Source: an uncultured Lachnospiraceae bacterium
GTDB lineage: Bacteria; Bacillota; Clostridia; Lachnospirales; Lachnospiraceae
DNA length: 64,000 nt
Direction of reading: 5' to 3'
NCBI GenBank assembly: GCA_910577045.1
Contig: CAJTLB010000002.1
Coordinates: 124,001-188,000, forward strand
The notes under the pieces were generated by a model. It saw nothing but the letters and a program-made list of their open reading frames with translations, ran no database searches and was not told where the DNA came from. Both the position numbers and the translations under genes were made by a program. Below, piece by piece: positions 34,956 through 43,781 of the stretch (position 1 is the stretch's first letter; the number at the start of each line of letters is the position of its first letter).

Positions 34956-35843
34956 GTGTCAATACAGCTTATACAGCAGGCAATCTGTTATATGGAAGAA
35001 CATATTTGTGAAAATATAAATTATACTGAAGTTGCCAAAAGTGTACATATGTCAAATTACAATTTCCATCGGGCTTTCAGTTTTATTGTAGGCATGACAG
35101 CTAATGAATACATTAGAAAACGCCGCCTTACATTAGCAGCTAAAGAACTGCAAACAACTGATATATCTGTAATTGATGCTGCATATAAGTATGGCTATGA
35201 ATCGCCAGAAAGTTTTTCTAAAGCTTTTTCACGGTTCCATGGGTCTACCCCAAAACAGGCAAAGCAAAAAGGTGCAAAACTCCATTTATTTAATCCCCTT
35301 GTAATAAAAATTATATTGGAAGGTGGTAGTATTATGGACTACAGGATTGAACACAAAGAAAGACAAAAATTTATTGCATTAGTAAAATCTTTTCCAAATG
35401 AGATTATTAATGATGATAATGATCACAGTATCCCTGACTTCTTGACAGAATGTTCTGAAAAAAACCTTATCGATCCTATGAAATTGCTTTGCCCAGAGGG
35501 AAAAAGGGATTTGTATGGTTTATGCTCCCCTGTTAAAAACAATAAAACCCATTTTAATTATGGAATTGGCATTATTATTGATGAAAATATGGATACTGAA
35601 AAATTGGACTATTTTACCAAAAATGGCTATTCTATTTGGGAAACAGAGCCAGCCGACTACGCCGTATTCAAATGCTTTGGTTCTAACGGCAACTGTTTAG
35701 GAGAAACATGGGGAAAATTTTTCAAAGAATTTGTCCCGCAAACAGGCTATATACAAACAGATAATACTGACTATGAAATATATTTTGAAAATGGTGAAAA
35801 AGGGTTATTCTGCGAATTATGGGTCCCTGTAAAGCAAATTTAA
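34956..35843 (+). CDS. AraC family regulator with GyrI-like effector domain
   Basis: 295 residues from GTG 34956, placed by GGGAGG ten bases upstream; the open frame continues upstream without such a site. Residues 1-105 form the AraC/Rob-type DNA-binding domain (NINYTEVAKSVHMSNYNFHR, YKYGYESPESFSKAFSRFHG, STPKQAK). The C-terminal 170 residues are a GyrI-like/AraC_E_bind ligand domain (YRIEHKERQKFIALVKSFPN; TDYEIYFENGEKGLFCELWV). Similar proteins respond to lipophilic drugs. No clear target adjoins it. Confidence 0.92.
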   Translation: MSIQLIQQAICYMEEHICENINYTEVAKSVHMSNYNFHRAFSFIVGMTANEYIRKRRLTLAAKELQTTDISVIDAAYKYGYESPESFSKAFSRFHGSTPKQAKQKGAKLHLFNPLVIKIILEGGSIMDYRIEHKERQKFIALVKSFPNEIINDDNDHSIPDFLTECSEKNLIDPMKLLCPEGKRDLYGLCSPVKNNKTHFNYGIGIIIDENMDTEKLDYFTKNGYSIWETEPADYAVFKCFGSNGNCLGETWGKFFKEFVPQTGYIQTDNTDYEIYFENGEKGLFCELWVPVKQI

Positions 35844-35861
35844 TTCTATAATAAAATAATA

Positions 35862-35922
35862 ATAAATGTAAAAAACTGTTAGGAAATAACATTATTTCCT
35901 AACAGCCCTTACATTTATTTAT
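35862..35922. terminator. bidirectional terminator
   Basis: Core stem CTGTTAGGAAAT (35877-35888) with ATTTCCTAACAG, flanked by AATAAATGTA/TACATTTATT arms and a run of T/A on either side. Serves the AraC gene and the convergent GNAT gene. Confidence 0.85.
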
Positions 35923-36406
35923 TTTTCAAGTCCCTTGCCATACACAATGATTCTGGCATATCCACATATGGGCCGTAATTGGGAATTACTTTAAAACCCA
36001 ATTTTTTATACACATAACAAGATTCCTCTAATAGCTCCCCGGTTTCAAGAATTATTCTTTTATATCCTAATTCCGCAGCCCATTCTATTAGCAAGGAAAC
36101 CAGTTTGGTCCCTATCCCTTGTCCTTGGTATTTTGTATGTACAAACACTCTTTTTAATTCTATATCCTCATTATTATATCTTCTTATAGCACCGCCGCCA
36201 ACTGCCTTATTATCGTTATACACAACTATAGCTTCTTGTATTTCATCTAACTGGTTATATTTCTCGTATTTCTCTCTTTTTATTTTTTTTCCAACACGCC
36301 TATCCAAATCCATGTCAAGAAGCCTACAATTTTCTATAAAATCCTTATTTTTACCATCTGTTCTTTTAAACTCTATTAGAACCGCCTCCCCTATATAATT
36401 TTCCAT
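35915..36406 (-). CDS. GNAT family N-acetyltransferase
   Basis: 163 residues if ATG 36406 is used; this start overlaps the NUDIX gene by 41 bases and has no clear ribosome site, so the true start may lie nearer GGGGAGGCGG at about 36390. Fold: GAIRRYNNEDIELKRVFVHT, KYQGQGIGTKLVSLLIEWAA with the Q-x-x-G-x-G loop, and YVYKKLGFKVIPNYGPY. Substrate unknown. Coupled to the NUDIX gene upstream. Confidence 0.85.
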   Translation of the reverse strand: MENYIGEAVLIEFKRTDGKNKDFIENCRLLDMDLDRRVGKKIKREKYEKYNQLDEIQEAIVVYNDNKAVGGGAIRRYNNEDIELKRVFVHTKYQGQGIGTKLVSLLIEWAAELGYKRIILETGELLEESCYVYKKLGFKVIPNYGPYVDMPESLCMARDLKNK

Positions 36407-37208
36407 AAAAAAACTGCTCTTGGAATGAAATATCCCCTAAAATTTTTTCATCTGTAAAATCCTTCCCATCCAAAGACACTATCCATTTATCTTCTACATC
36501 ATCAAAACGATGCCAAACTGCTATTACCTTACCCTCAAAGGTTTTTAAAGGTGGTTCTGCCCCATCTTTCGCAAACACACCATCTACATATCCATAATTA
36601 ATTGGATACACCATCTCTTTATGACGGGGATGGGTGCTCCCTAACGGCCTGTCAACCGTTCCTTTTACCATTTTTCCAATAATACTGCTATAATCTGGTT
36701 CAACATTTTCCATCGTGCAGAAAAAATACTCCATTGCCTGCACTAATTTTTTCTCCTTATATAATTGCCTAATTTCAGGCACTGTCATCCACTTGCAATC
36801 AGCTACCTCATATGTTGTAGCATCTTCTAAATGTACTTCTCCATTATAGTTAAAAAGCCAAACATCCATAATATTATTAAATACCTTGCCATCCAATGTA
36901 CCACATATTTTGGAAAAAAGCAATTTGCCAGCACTTTGTTCTAGGTCTAGCCCAACCTCTTCTTTTACTTCCCTTACTGCCCCTTCTATACTACTTTCAC
37001 CCTTTAATACAGAGCCCCCGACACATTCCCACATAAGTGGGAATGTCGGCCTGCGAAAAGAACGCTGGGATATCAAATATTCCCCCTTTTGGTTCCTTAT
37101 CCACACATGTACTACTAAATGGTAAAAGCCTTCTGGAATCTTTTCTCCCCTAATATGTTCCTTTCCGCTTTTTTCTCTGTATTTTGTATATAAATCCCAT
37201 TTCTCCAT
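36366..37208 (-). CDS. NUDIX hydrolase fused to a pyrophosphatase-like C-terminal domain
   Basis: 280 residues from ATG 37208 (MEKWDLYTKY). Residues 28-165 are a NUDIX domain: GGSVLKGESS followed by AVREVKEEVGL, the Nudix box that binds metal. The C-terminal 110 residues resemble an inorganic-pyrophosphatase-like domain: GTVDRPLGSTHPRHKEMVYP, INYGYVDGVF, FEGKVIAVWHRFDDVEDKW. NUDIX enzymes cleave nucleoside-diphosphate-linked compounds; a pyrophosphatase-like partner could consume or bind the pyrophosphate product. The combination is known in some Clostridia as I recall, but the substrate is not established. Confidence 0.88.
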   Translation of the reverse strand: MEKWDLYTKYREKSGKEHIRGEKIPEGFYHLVVHVWIRNQKGEYLISQRSFRRPTFPLMWECVGGSVLKGESSIEGAVREVKEEVGLDLEQSAGKLLFSKICGTLDGKVFNNIMDVWLFNYNGEVHLEDATTYEVADCKWMTVPEIRQLYKEKKLVQAMEYFFCTMENVEPDYSSIIGKMVKGTVDRPLGSTHPRHKEMVYPINYGYVDGVFAKDGAEPPLKTFEGKVIAVWHRFDDVEDKWIVSLDGKDFTDEKILGDISFQEQFFYGKLYRGGGSNRV

Positions 37209-37319
37209 AATTCCCAAATCCCCTTATTTCAGACCTTCTTTATAGGCTGTGCTATCCCTATAAACATATTGCAACTCCTATAAATTATAATGATATTATA
37301 TTCTTTTTATAAGAAAATA

Positions 37320-37982
37320 TCAATACGAAAAAGTAAAAGGGTTCCTCCTACAAAATCTTTGGCATAATAATGATACTATTATTATCAATACCCCTGCTGC
37401 AAACATCCAAATCTTCCCTATATAATTACCAATAGACATAGAAAATAGATAAAAATGTCCCAGCTTTGCCCCCATTCCAATATTTAACGCATAATACAAA
37501 AGTGGCGGCATATAGCCAATTACAGTATTTCCTGTAAGCGCAGAAGCCAGCATCCCCATAGAACCTAAAAAAATAGAATCTGCTACTGCTCCAAATATAA
37601 GTATTATTGTTATATCACAATTTTGTATTTTCATATATAAGGCAAACACACTAATTAACAAAACAATAATCCCTACCAAATACATTACCCTTATTAACTC
37701 AACTTTTGTTGTGCTGTAATATTTTGATGATACTAAATCATTAATTTCCTCATTCTGTTCTGGTTGGAAAACAGGTGTTAAAAGTATAATGCCAATTAGT
37801 GAAACAAACATCTCCAACGGCATGGCAGAAGAATTCCGTTCTAAGTTTGTTGTGCCTATCAGCAAAGTGGTAAGAAAACATAATATAATAGCTACTACAA
37901 TAGATAAAAGTGAATTATGCCTTATATTAATTTTTGCAATTTCTAATATTGGAAACCGCTTTTTTGAATGATACATTTCCAC
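37320..37982 (-). CDS. ABC transporter membrane subunit (small)
   Basis: 220 residues with six transmembrane helices after a short basic N-terminus (YHSKKRFPILEIAKINIRHN). GTG 37982 has GGGGAAG upstream; it overlaps the preceding permease gene by 56 bases. Segments LVSLIGIILLTPVFQPEQNE and SKYYSTTKVELIRVMYL resemble ABC-2-type permeases lacking the large outer loop. Last gene of the transporter part of the two-component module. Confidence 0.75.
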   Translation of the reverse strand: MEMYHSKKRFPILEIAKINIRHNSLLSIVVAIILCFLTTLLIGTTNLERNSSAMPLEMFVSLIGIILLTPVFQPEQNEEINDLVSSKYYSTTKVELIRVMYLVGIIVLLISVFALYMKIQNCDITIILIFGAVADSIFLGSMGMLASALTGNTVIGYMPPLLYYALNIGMGAKLGHFYLFSMSIGNYIGKIWMFAAGVLIIIVSLLCQRFCRRNPFTFSY

Positions 37983-39264
37983 TGAACTTCCCCTCTCTCT
38001 TTTCCTTATAAATCAAAATAGTAAACATTACCAATAATAAAGATATTCCTACAAATAGAAGCCTATTTTGCACAAGGTTCTGGAAATTTTCTAAATAATC
38101 TTGTGTCCTAAACCATGAACCTGCCCCAGCATTATGGCGGGGAGCCAAGCGGAATAAAGAATATCCTGAACTAACCGTTTTTATGCCAAGGTTTACGTCA
38201 AACATCCACCAAAGCCCCTGCACAGCTACTGCAATTGGTATACCTGTCAATTCCGTTAAAGCCATGCCTATGGCAATAGAAATCATTACACTAGGCAGAA
38301 GCCAGCCGAAATCATATTTTAATGGTGCAAAATAATCAAGTTTTATCCCGCTATAGGAAGCCCATACCATTATATTGGACAAATAAGACAATATCACTAC
38401 GGGTGCCATAGCTGCTATAACAAGTGCTAAATATCGTATTAAAACCAATTTCCCAGCAGATATCTTTTTTGTATAAATCAACGCTTCCATTTTAGAACGC
38501 TGATCTTTCATACATAAAATAACTGCTAAAAACACAGGTAAGATTGGCATCACCATAACACCTGCATAATCAGAAAATAAACGGGCATATCCGCCTGTCA
38601 CCTGGTCAGAATTTATTGCCAAGTTATACCTTTCTTTTGCTTCCTCATAAGTTAATGGGACACTTCCATATCTAGTTAGAGAATCAGAAGCATAGTTGGA
38701 GCCACCGCCTAAAAGGCTATCTGCTAACCCCATTAATTCTTTAAACCGGGAATAATCCATATCCCCGCGTACTTTAAGCATTATCCTCCCTACATTATCC
38801 TGTGGTTTACTATCCGAATTTATAATAAAGCCACCATTACTATCCTGTTGCATAGTATCCCCGCCAATTTCAAACGTCACATTATCAGGGTTATCAAAAG
38901 CAGCCTTTCCTTCCTGTAAGATAACTTCTACCTTATTTCCTGTAATCTCTGAAAGAATTTCAGCCATTTTTCTATTTTTACTTTCGTTTAGTTTTATATA
39001 TTTAATAAAGCCAATCGGATAAGTCCTATAGTTATTTGCACTAAACTCTGCCCATAAATCACTTAATGCAGCTGGCATAATTATCTCCGGGATTTCCTCA
39101 TGTTTAAACCCATATCTTCCGCCTGGCTGTGGTTCTTGCAATAATTGTTCATTAAAATGGAACACATCTTGGGAATACAGCCCAATTACAATTGCAGCCA
39201 CAAAAATCAAATAGGAAATTGATTTTACAATTTTCTTTATTTCTTTTATAAGCAGCATTACCAT
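37927..39264 (-). CDS. ABC-2 type permease with large outer domain
   Basis: 445 residues. TM1 (about 14-31), then an outer domain of about 190 residues (FHFNEQLLQEPQPGGRYGF; ITGNKVEVILQEGKAAF; GGGSNYASDSLTRYGSVPLT), then a cluster of five or six helices starting GVMVMPILPVFLAVILCMKD. Its ATG overlaps the stop of the ATPase gene (ATGGTAA). Probably exports or senses a peptide or antibiotic with the small membrane subunit. Confidence 0.85.
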   Translation of the reverse strand: MVMLLIKEIKKIVKSISYLIFVAAIVIGLYSQDVFHFNEQLLQEPQPGGRYGFKHEEIPEIIMPAALSDLWAEFSANNYRTYPIGFIKYIKLNESKNRKMAEILSEITGNKVEVILQEGKAAFDNPDNVTFEIGGDTMQQDSNGGFIINSDSKPQDNVGRIMLKVRGDMDYSRFKELMGLADSLLGGGSNYASDSLTRYGSVPLTYEEAKERYNLAINSDQVTGGYARLFSDYAGVMVMPILPVFLAVILCMKDQRSKMEALIYTKKISAGKLVLIRYLALVIAAMAPVVILSYLSNIMVWASYSGIKLDYFAPLKYDFGWLLPSVMISIAIGMALTELTGIPIAVAVQGLWWMFDVNLGIKTVSSGYSLFRLAPRHNAGAGSWFRTQDYLENFQNLVQNRLLFVGISLLLVMFTILIYKEKREGKFSGNVSFKKAVSNIRNCKN

Positions 39265-40163
39265 GCACCTCCTATCTCACCTTCCGATAAAATATCACGT
39301 ACCCCGCTAGTATGGAGGTACAACATATATGCATCCTCAATGTTAGGCTCACAAACTTTTGCGCCTTGTATTACTGTATCTGCAATAAACCGAATATAAA
39401 CCTCATTCCCTTGGGTGTGCATACTGGTAATAGAAAGTTGTTGTTTCCATTTAGGAAGTTCTTTCTTAGGCACTACTATTGTAAATACTTTTCCTTCTGC
39501 AGACTGTAAAAGCTTATTTATAGTACCATTATAAATAACCCTACCTTCATTAATAATCGCAATATCTTCACAAGTAGCTTCTATATCCCCCACAATATGG
39601 GTAGATAAAATAACAATTTTATCCTCGGCAATTTCAGATAATAAATTCCGAAAACGCACACGCTCTTCTGGGTCTAGCCCTGCAGTCGGCTCGTCAACAA
39701 TTAATACTTTTGGGTTATTTAATAATGCTTGTGCAATCCCAAGCCTCCTTTTCATACCCCCAGAAAGTGCCTTTACTTTTTTACTACAATGTTCTGTAAG
39801 ATTTACCTTTTTTAATAACCCATCTATCCTCTCCTCTCTTTCAGGTTTATTTAACCCCGAAAGGATTGCCAAGTATTCCATAGCTTCTTTTACCTTCATA
39901 GATGGGTACATAGAAAACTCCTGTGGCAAATACCCGATAATCCTGCGGATTTCTTTTGCATTTTCAACAGGAACCCCACATACTATAATTTCACCATCTT
40001 GCTTCTGCAAAAGAGTAGCCAATGTTTTCATTAAGGTAGTCTTACCTGCCCCATTGCGCCCCAATAACCCAAACATTCCCTGTTTAATAGAAAGATCTAT
40101 ATTATATAGGGCCTGTTTCTTACCATAAAATTTATTTAATCCTTTGATTTCAATAGAATCCAT
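39258..40163 (-). CDS. ABC transporter ATP-binding protein
   Basis: 301 residues. Walker A GRNGAGKTT, Q-loop GYLPQEFSMYP, signature LSGGMKRRLGIA, Walker B VLIVDEPTAGLDPEE, H-loop LSTHIV. C-terminal 80-residue extension (EGKVFTIVVPKKELPKWKQQ) typical of drug/antibiotic ABC-2 exporters. AAGGAG precedes ATG 40163. Forms the transporter with the two permeases downstream; a sensor kinase and regulator lie directly upstream on the same strand. Confidence 0.95.
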   Translation of the reverse strand: MDSIEIKGLNKFYGKKQALYNIDLSIKQGMFGLLGRNGAGKTTLMKTLATLLQKQDGEIIVCGVPVENAKEIRRIIGYLPQEFSMYPSMKVKEAMEYLAILSGLNKPEREERIDGLLKKVNLTEHCSKKVKALSGGMKRRLGIAQALLNNPKVLIVDEPTAGLDPEERVRFRNLLSEIAEDKIVILSTHIVGDIEATCEDIAIINEGRVIYNGTINKLLQSAEGKVFTIVVPKKELPKWKQQLSITSMHTQGNEVYIRFIADTVIQGAKVCEPNIEDAYMLYLHTSGVRDILSEGEIGGAW

Positions 40164-40263
40164 TAAAAAAATCTCCTTTCTCCTAACTATATCTCAACAA
40201 AGATAGGATAAAAGAAGATTTTCAACTTTTTATCTACAAAACCTAAACATACCTTCCACTTTT

Positions 40264-41451
40264 TTACTGTTTAAATGTTACAGAAACCACAGCGCCATTT
40301 TTATTTTTTACATGTATATATCCTCCATGTTTTTCACAAAGGATTTTGCAGATATTTAACCCCATGCCAAAATGTTCTTTGTCTGTTTCTTTTACTGCTT
40401 TATAAAAAGGTTTTGTTACATTCTCTAACTCCTTTTCTACAAAACCATTCCCATCATCAGAAACAACCAAATAAAAATATCCGTCCTGTACTTCTGCCGA
40501 TACTATAATCTTTTCTTTTGCAAAACGTACTGCGTTAGCAAGCAAATTTTCAAATACCCGTAAAACCATAGAACTATCTATTTCTAAAATAATATATGGT
40601 TCACCTGCCGCTTCAAAAGAAAAACTCTTTTGGCTGCATACCACCTCTCCTATTTCCTTAAGCTGCTTATAAAGCTCACCTAAAGTTATAGGCTGGCGCA
40701 CCACTTCAATATCCTCTAGCCGCTGCATTTCCCCCATAACTTGCACATATTGTTCTAGCCTTATAATATGGTGGTGCATCATTTCTGATGTCCTTCTTAC
40801 TTTTTCTTCACTCATTTTGGGGGCATACTGCATAAGAAGTTCACTTTGCCCCTTTAGTACAGTTAATGGTGTCCTTAAATCATGGGAAAATGCTACATTT
40901 AGCCTTTTACGCTCCTCCATCTGCCGCCACATTTCTTCATTATTTTCTTGCAACGCCTGGCGCATCTTTTCAAAAGAAACACATAGTTTTCCCATTTCAT
41001 CTTCTTTCTTATAAATCACTTTAAAATCTAGGTTATTCTTTGCAATCTTGCTGGCAGCGTAATCTAATATGGAAAGAGGTTTCTGTAACTGTTGTTTGTA
41101 AAATAAAATACTTGTGGCAGCAATACAGAAAATAAAACAAACTGGAAAAACTAGCATACTAAAAAAACTTACCACATCATATAGCCGCTGGTCATTAGGG
41201 CGAAAAAGGGTGGTAATATCCCCTGCATAATGCCCAATAATTAATTTCTCAGGCAACATTTCCAATTGAATATTCAAATTCCCATACTGTATTTCATATT
41301 CATATTTTTTGCAAATTTGTTCCTTCACAGATTCACAAACGCCTGAAAAAAATAAAGACAAAAAAATAGCTAAAAGGATACCTATTAGCATATAACATGC
41401 AAAAGCAGTTTTAATGGACTTTTTTATTTGAAATCTTTTTATTTTGCCCAT
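40264..41451 (-). CDS. sensor histidine kinase
   Basis: 395 residues. TM1 (about 17-35), outer loop of about 60, TM2 (about 85-110), HAMP, then dimerisation helix with H-box FSHDLRTPL and ATPase domain: N-box ENLLANAVRFAK, G1 DDGNGF, G2 FGMGLNICKI. A short outer loop is typical of intramembrane-sensing kinases tied to peptide exporters. Start overlaps the regulator gene by 13 bases. About 100 bases before the ABC ATPase gene. Confidence 0.94.
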   Translation of the reverse strand: MGKIKRFQIKKSIKTAFACYMLIGILLAIFLSLFFSGVCESVKEQICKKYEYEIQYGNLNIQLEMLPEKLIIGHYAGDITTLFRPNDQRLYDVVSFFSMLVFPVCFIFCIAATSILFYKQQLQKPLSILDYAASKIAKNNLDFKVIYKKEDEMGKLCVSFEKMRQALQENNEEMWRQMEERKRLNVAFSHDLRTPLTVLKGQSELLMQYAPKMSEEKVRRTSEMMHHHIIRLEQYVQVMGEMQRLEDIEVVRQPITLGELYKQLKEIGEVVCSQKSFSFEAAGEPYIILEIDSSMVLRVFENLLANAVRFAKEKIIVSAEVQDGYFYLVVSDDGNGFVEKELENVTKPFYKAVKETDKEHFGMGLNICKILCEKHGGYIHVKNKNGAVVSVTFKQ

Positions 41452-42113
41452 TTATAACCCACTCCCCAAACAGTTTCCACATATTGTTTTATTCCTTCTG
41501 TTGCAAGTTTTGTTCGGATACGCCGGATATGTTCTGCTACAACAGAAGGCTCCCCTTCGCTGTCATAATCCCATACTAATTCATAAATCCTTTCTTTACT
41601 AAAAATCTGCCCTGGATGGCTTGACAATAATTCTATAATATCGAATTCTTTTTTGGCAAAAGAAATTTCTTTCTTGTTGTAATACAAACGTCTTTCAGTA
41701 TAATCAATTGCTAAATTATTATCAAACCGGACTTTTGGCGTTCCCCCTTTGCGGCGTTCCCTCCTAAGGTGTGCGGCAACTCTTGCCCCCAATTCTTCTA
41801 AAGAAAATGGTTTTACAATATAGTCATCCCCGCCCATGCCAAAACCTTTTATTTTATCACTATCCTCTACCCTAGCAGTTAAGAATAGAATGGGGCAATG
41901 GACAAAATCCCGTATTTTAGCACATACTTCTAACCCATCTATATCTGGCATATTAATATCTAATAAAATCAAATCGGGCTGTTTCCCTGCTTTTTCAATC
42001 GCTTCTATCCCATTTGCCGCTGTTAGTACAGTATAATTATTATATAAAAAATAATCCTCCAGAGTAGAGACGATATCTGCCTCATCATCTACAATTAAAA
42101 TTACATCTTTCAT
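41439..42113 (-). CDS. OmpR family response regulator
   Basis: 224 residues. Receiver: IVDDEAD acid pair, phosphoacceptor in LILLDINMPDIDG, FLTAR threonine, YIVKPF lysine. C-terminal winged helix (AKKEFDIIELLSSHPGQIFS; VVAEHIRRIRTKLATEGIKQ, VWGVGYKWAK). Partner of the overlapping kinase and probable activator of the downstream ABC genes. Six bases after the acetyltransferase remnant. Confidence 0.95.
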   Translation of the reverse strand: MKDVILIVDDEADIVSTLEDYFLYNNYTVLTAANGIEAIEKAGKQPDLILLDINMPDIDGLEVCAKIRDFVHCPILFLTARVEDSDKIKGFGMGGDDYIVKPFSLEELGARVAAHLRRERRKGGTPKVRFDNNLAIDYTERRLYYNKKEISFAKKEFDIIELLSSHPGQIFSKERIYELVWDYDSEGEPSVVAEHIRRIRTKLATEGIKQYVETVWGVGYKWAK

Positions 42114-42118
42114 CCAGT

Positions 42119-42526
42119 TTATACCTTATTCTTTTCTATATCAGATAAATAATCCCTATATTCACTTTCCCATTTTTCTTTATCACTCTCATTAATCTCC
42201 CGTATTACTTTACAAGGGTTCCCTGCTGCAATTGTATTATCAGGTATATTCTTTGTCACAACAGAACCAGAGCCAATTACTACATTATTCCCAACCACAA
42301 CCCTATCCCCATGGTCAAAATATACTGGCGGCGTAAGTACCATATCATCAGGTGCTTTCGCAAAACATTTTTTTAATTCCTCTAACGCACTTGTATCTTC
42401 CCAAAATTCCGAATCATTAAAACGTTTCTGGGCTTTATGGACTTTCTCCCATGAATTATCACCGACTTTTGCTGGGTTATACAATTTTTGCCCTATCATT
42501 CTATCCCATTCTATTTTTGATTTCAT
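42119..42526 (-). CDS. maltose/galactoside O-acetyltransferase-like, internally deleted
   Basis: 135 residues from ATG 42526, preceded by GGAGG. Family N-terminus (YNPAKVGDN, LEELKKCFAKAPDD, VLTPPVYFDHGDR) is joined directly to the family C-terminus (VGNNVVIGSGSVVTKNIPDN, TIAAGNPCKVIREI). Normal Maa/LacA-type enzymes are about 185 residues, so roughly 50 are missing in frame, including the catalytic histidine (the T-HP motif) and most hexapeptide-repeat coils. The product is probably inactive. It precedes the two-component genes by 6 bases and may be translated only as a leader. Confidence 0.8.
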   Translation of the reverse strand: MKSKIEWDRMIGQKLYNPAKVGDNSWEKVHKAQKRFNDSEFWEDTSALEELKKCFAKAPDDMVLTPPVYFDHGDRVVVGNNVVIGSGSVVTKNIPDNTIAAGNPCKVIREINESDKEKWESEYRDYLSDIEKNKV

Positions 42527-42576
42527 TTTTTCCTCCATTTTTCTGGCAAATTATGGCAGTAGTATATTATTATTTT

Positions 42577-43101
42577 TTAAATCTTCTTAGAAAGATATAA
42601 AACTAGATCATCATCATTTTTACATGCTTCATATTGCCCACACACTTTATCATTATACCAAACTCCAGAACCATCTGGTATATAACCACGTTTTATATAC
42701 ATCCGTTGGGCACTTCCATAACCACTATGGAGCCCAACCCCCAAATAAACTATATCTGCATATTCTGCAGCAATCTTTTCTGCTATATCTATTAAACAAG
42801 TCCCTATTCCCATATTCCGATATTTCTCTAAAACACCAAAATCTACTATTTCTGGATACCCTTTTCCCCCAAACGCACCCCATGCACTATTTGGGTAAAT
42901 ATTTATGTACCCAACAGGTTTGCCAGAATATTCAGCAACTAAAGCTACTGCTTTTTGCGTTTTCTGATCTTCTAACCTTTTTAAATACTTTTCCACTGAC
43001 GCAAATATCCAGCCCTGTTCCCTTTCAGCATCTGTAATTGCTTTTGCATCTTTATATTCCATATTACGGATTATCAGTTCTCCTTTTGAAAAATAAACCA
43101 T
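42577..43101 (-). CDS. GNAT family N-acetyltransferase
   Basis: 174 residues. GGAGGTGCG precedes ATG 43101. Fold: ELIIRNMEYKDAKAITDAER, GYPEIVDFGVLEKYRNMGIG with the R-x-x-G-x-G loop, and QRMYIKRGYIPDGSGVWYN. Substrate unknown. It may be the first gene of the transcript with the acetyltransferase remnant and the two-component module. Confidence 0.9.
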   Translation of the reverse strand: MVYFSKGELIIRNMEYKDAKAITDAEREQGWIFASVEKYLKRLEDQKTQKAVALVAEYSGKPVGYINIYPNSAWGAFGGKGYPEIVDFGVLEKYRNMGIGTCLIDIAEKIAAEYADIVYLGVGLHSGYGSAQRMYIKRGYIPDGSGVWYNDKVCGQYEACKNDDDLVLYLSKKI

Positions 43102-43347
43102 ATCAACGCACCTCCAAACTCTATTTATCCTTTTATTACTTTTTAAGGAAAAAATTAGGGCAATAAACTACCATAAAAAGTATAACACAAAATATAAAAA
43201 AACAAATCTTTTTTGACTAATATTGTTATTTATGTTAGAATAAAGTTTAAGTATTATTTATAATTAAAAATTACTTTCATTTTCTAACCATCAATATTAT
43301 AGAATTTTATACAACATTATTTAAAAATTTCCATAGAGGTATTGGAT

Positions 43348-43599
43348 ATGAAAAAAGCTATAACATGGATTTCTATTATTACTTTTATTATTTTATTAAT
43401 AGACTTGGGAATTATGGGATTAAAGATACTAGAACATAATTATAATATTATAATAGAAGGATATATTGGCAGTACTTGCTATTTAATCTTTTTTACTTGT
43501 ATTATTCTTAAATTTTTTACTAACAAATGCCCATACTGTGGAAAAATACAAATTGTAAATGGCAAATATTGCCCTCATTGTGGAAAAGAGTTAAAATGA
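43348..43599 (+). CDS. small membrane protein with C-terminal zinc ribbon
   Basis: 83 residues from ATG 43348, with GAGGT seven bases upstream. Two transmembrane helices (about 5-26 and 38-56), then a zinc ribbon: CPYCGKIQIVNGKYCPHCGK, two CxxC pairs. Such proteins occur widely in Clostridia; role unknown. Stands alone between two gene clusters on the other strand. Confidence 0.8.
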   Translation: MKKAITWISIITFIILLIDLGIMGLKILEHNYNIIIEGYIGSTCYLIFFTCIILKFFTNKCPYCGKIQIVNGKYCPHCGKELK

Positions 43600-43683
43600 T
43601 AATCGCACCAATTCCTCTGGCTGTATGACGCTTAATATTTTAGGAAATGCCAATAACATTCTCTTTAAAGGCTTAAAGCACAA

Positions 43684-43701
43684 AGGGGCAAGGCTGCCCC
43701 T
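43684..43701. terminator. terminator-like hairpin after the FtsX-type permease gene
   Basis: AGGGGCA, four-base loop, TGCCCCT. On the minus strand TTGTGCTTT follows, so a moderate terminator for the permease operon ending at 43782. Confidence 0.5.
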
Positions 43702-43781
43702 GTATTAAAAGCTGGGATATAGGGGCTTATACCCCATTCTTCCATATATACCTATAATCCCACAACTTCCTTTGTAACTTT

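Noticed and set aside
42624..43037. 137-residue plus-strand frame
   Set aside because: Shadow of the GNAT gene on the other strand; no ribosome site and no family pattern.
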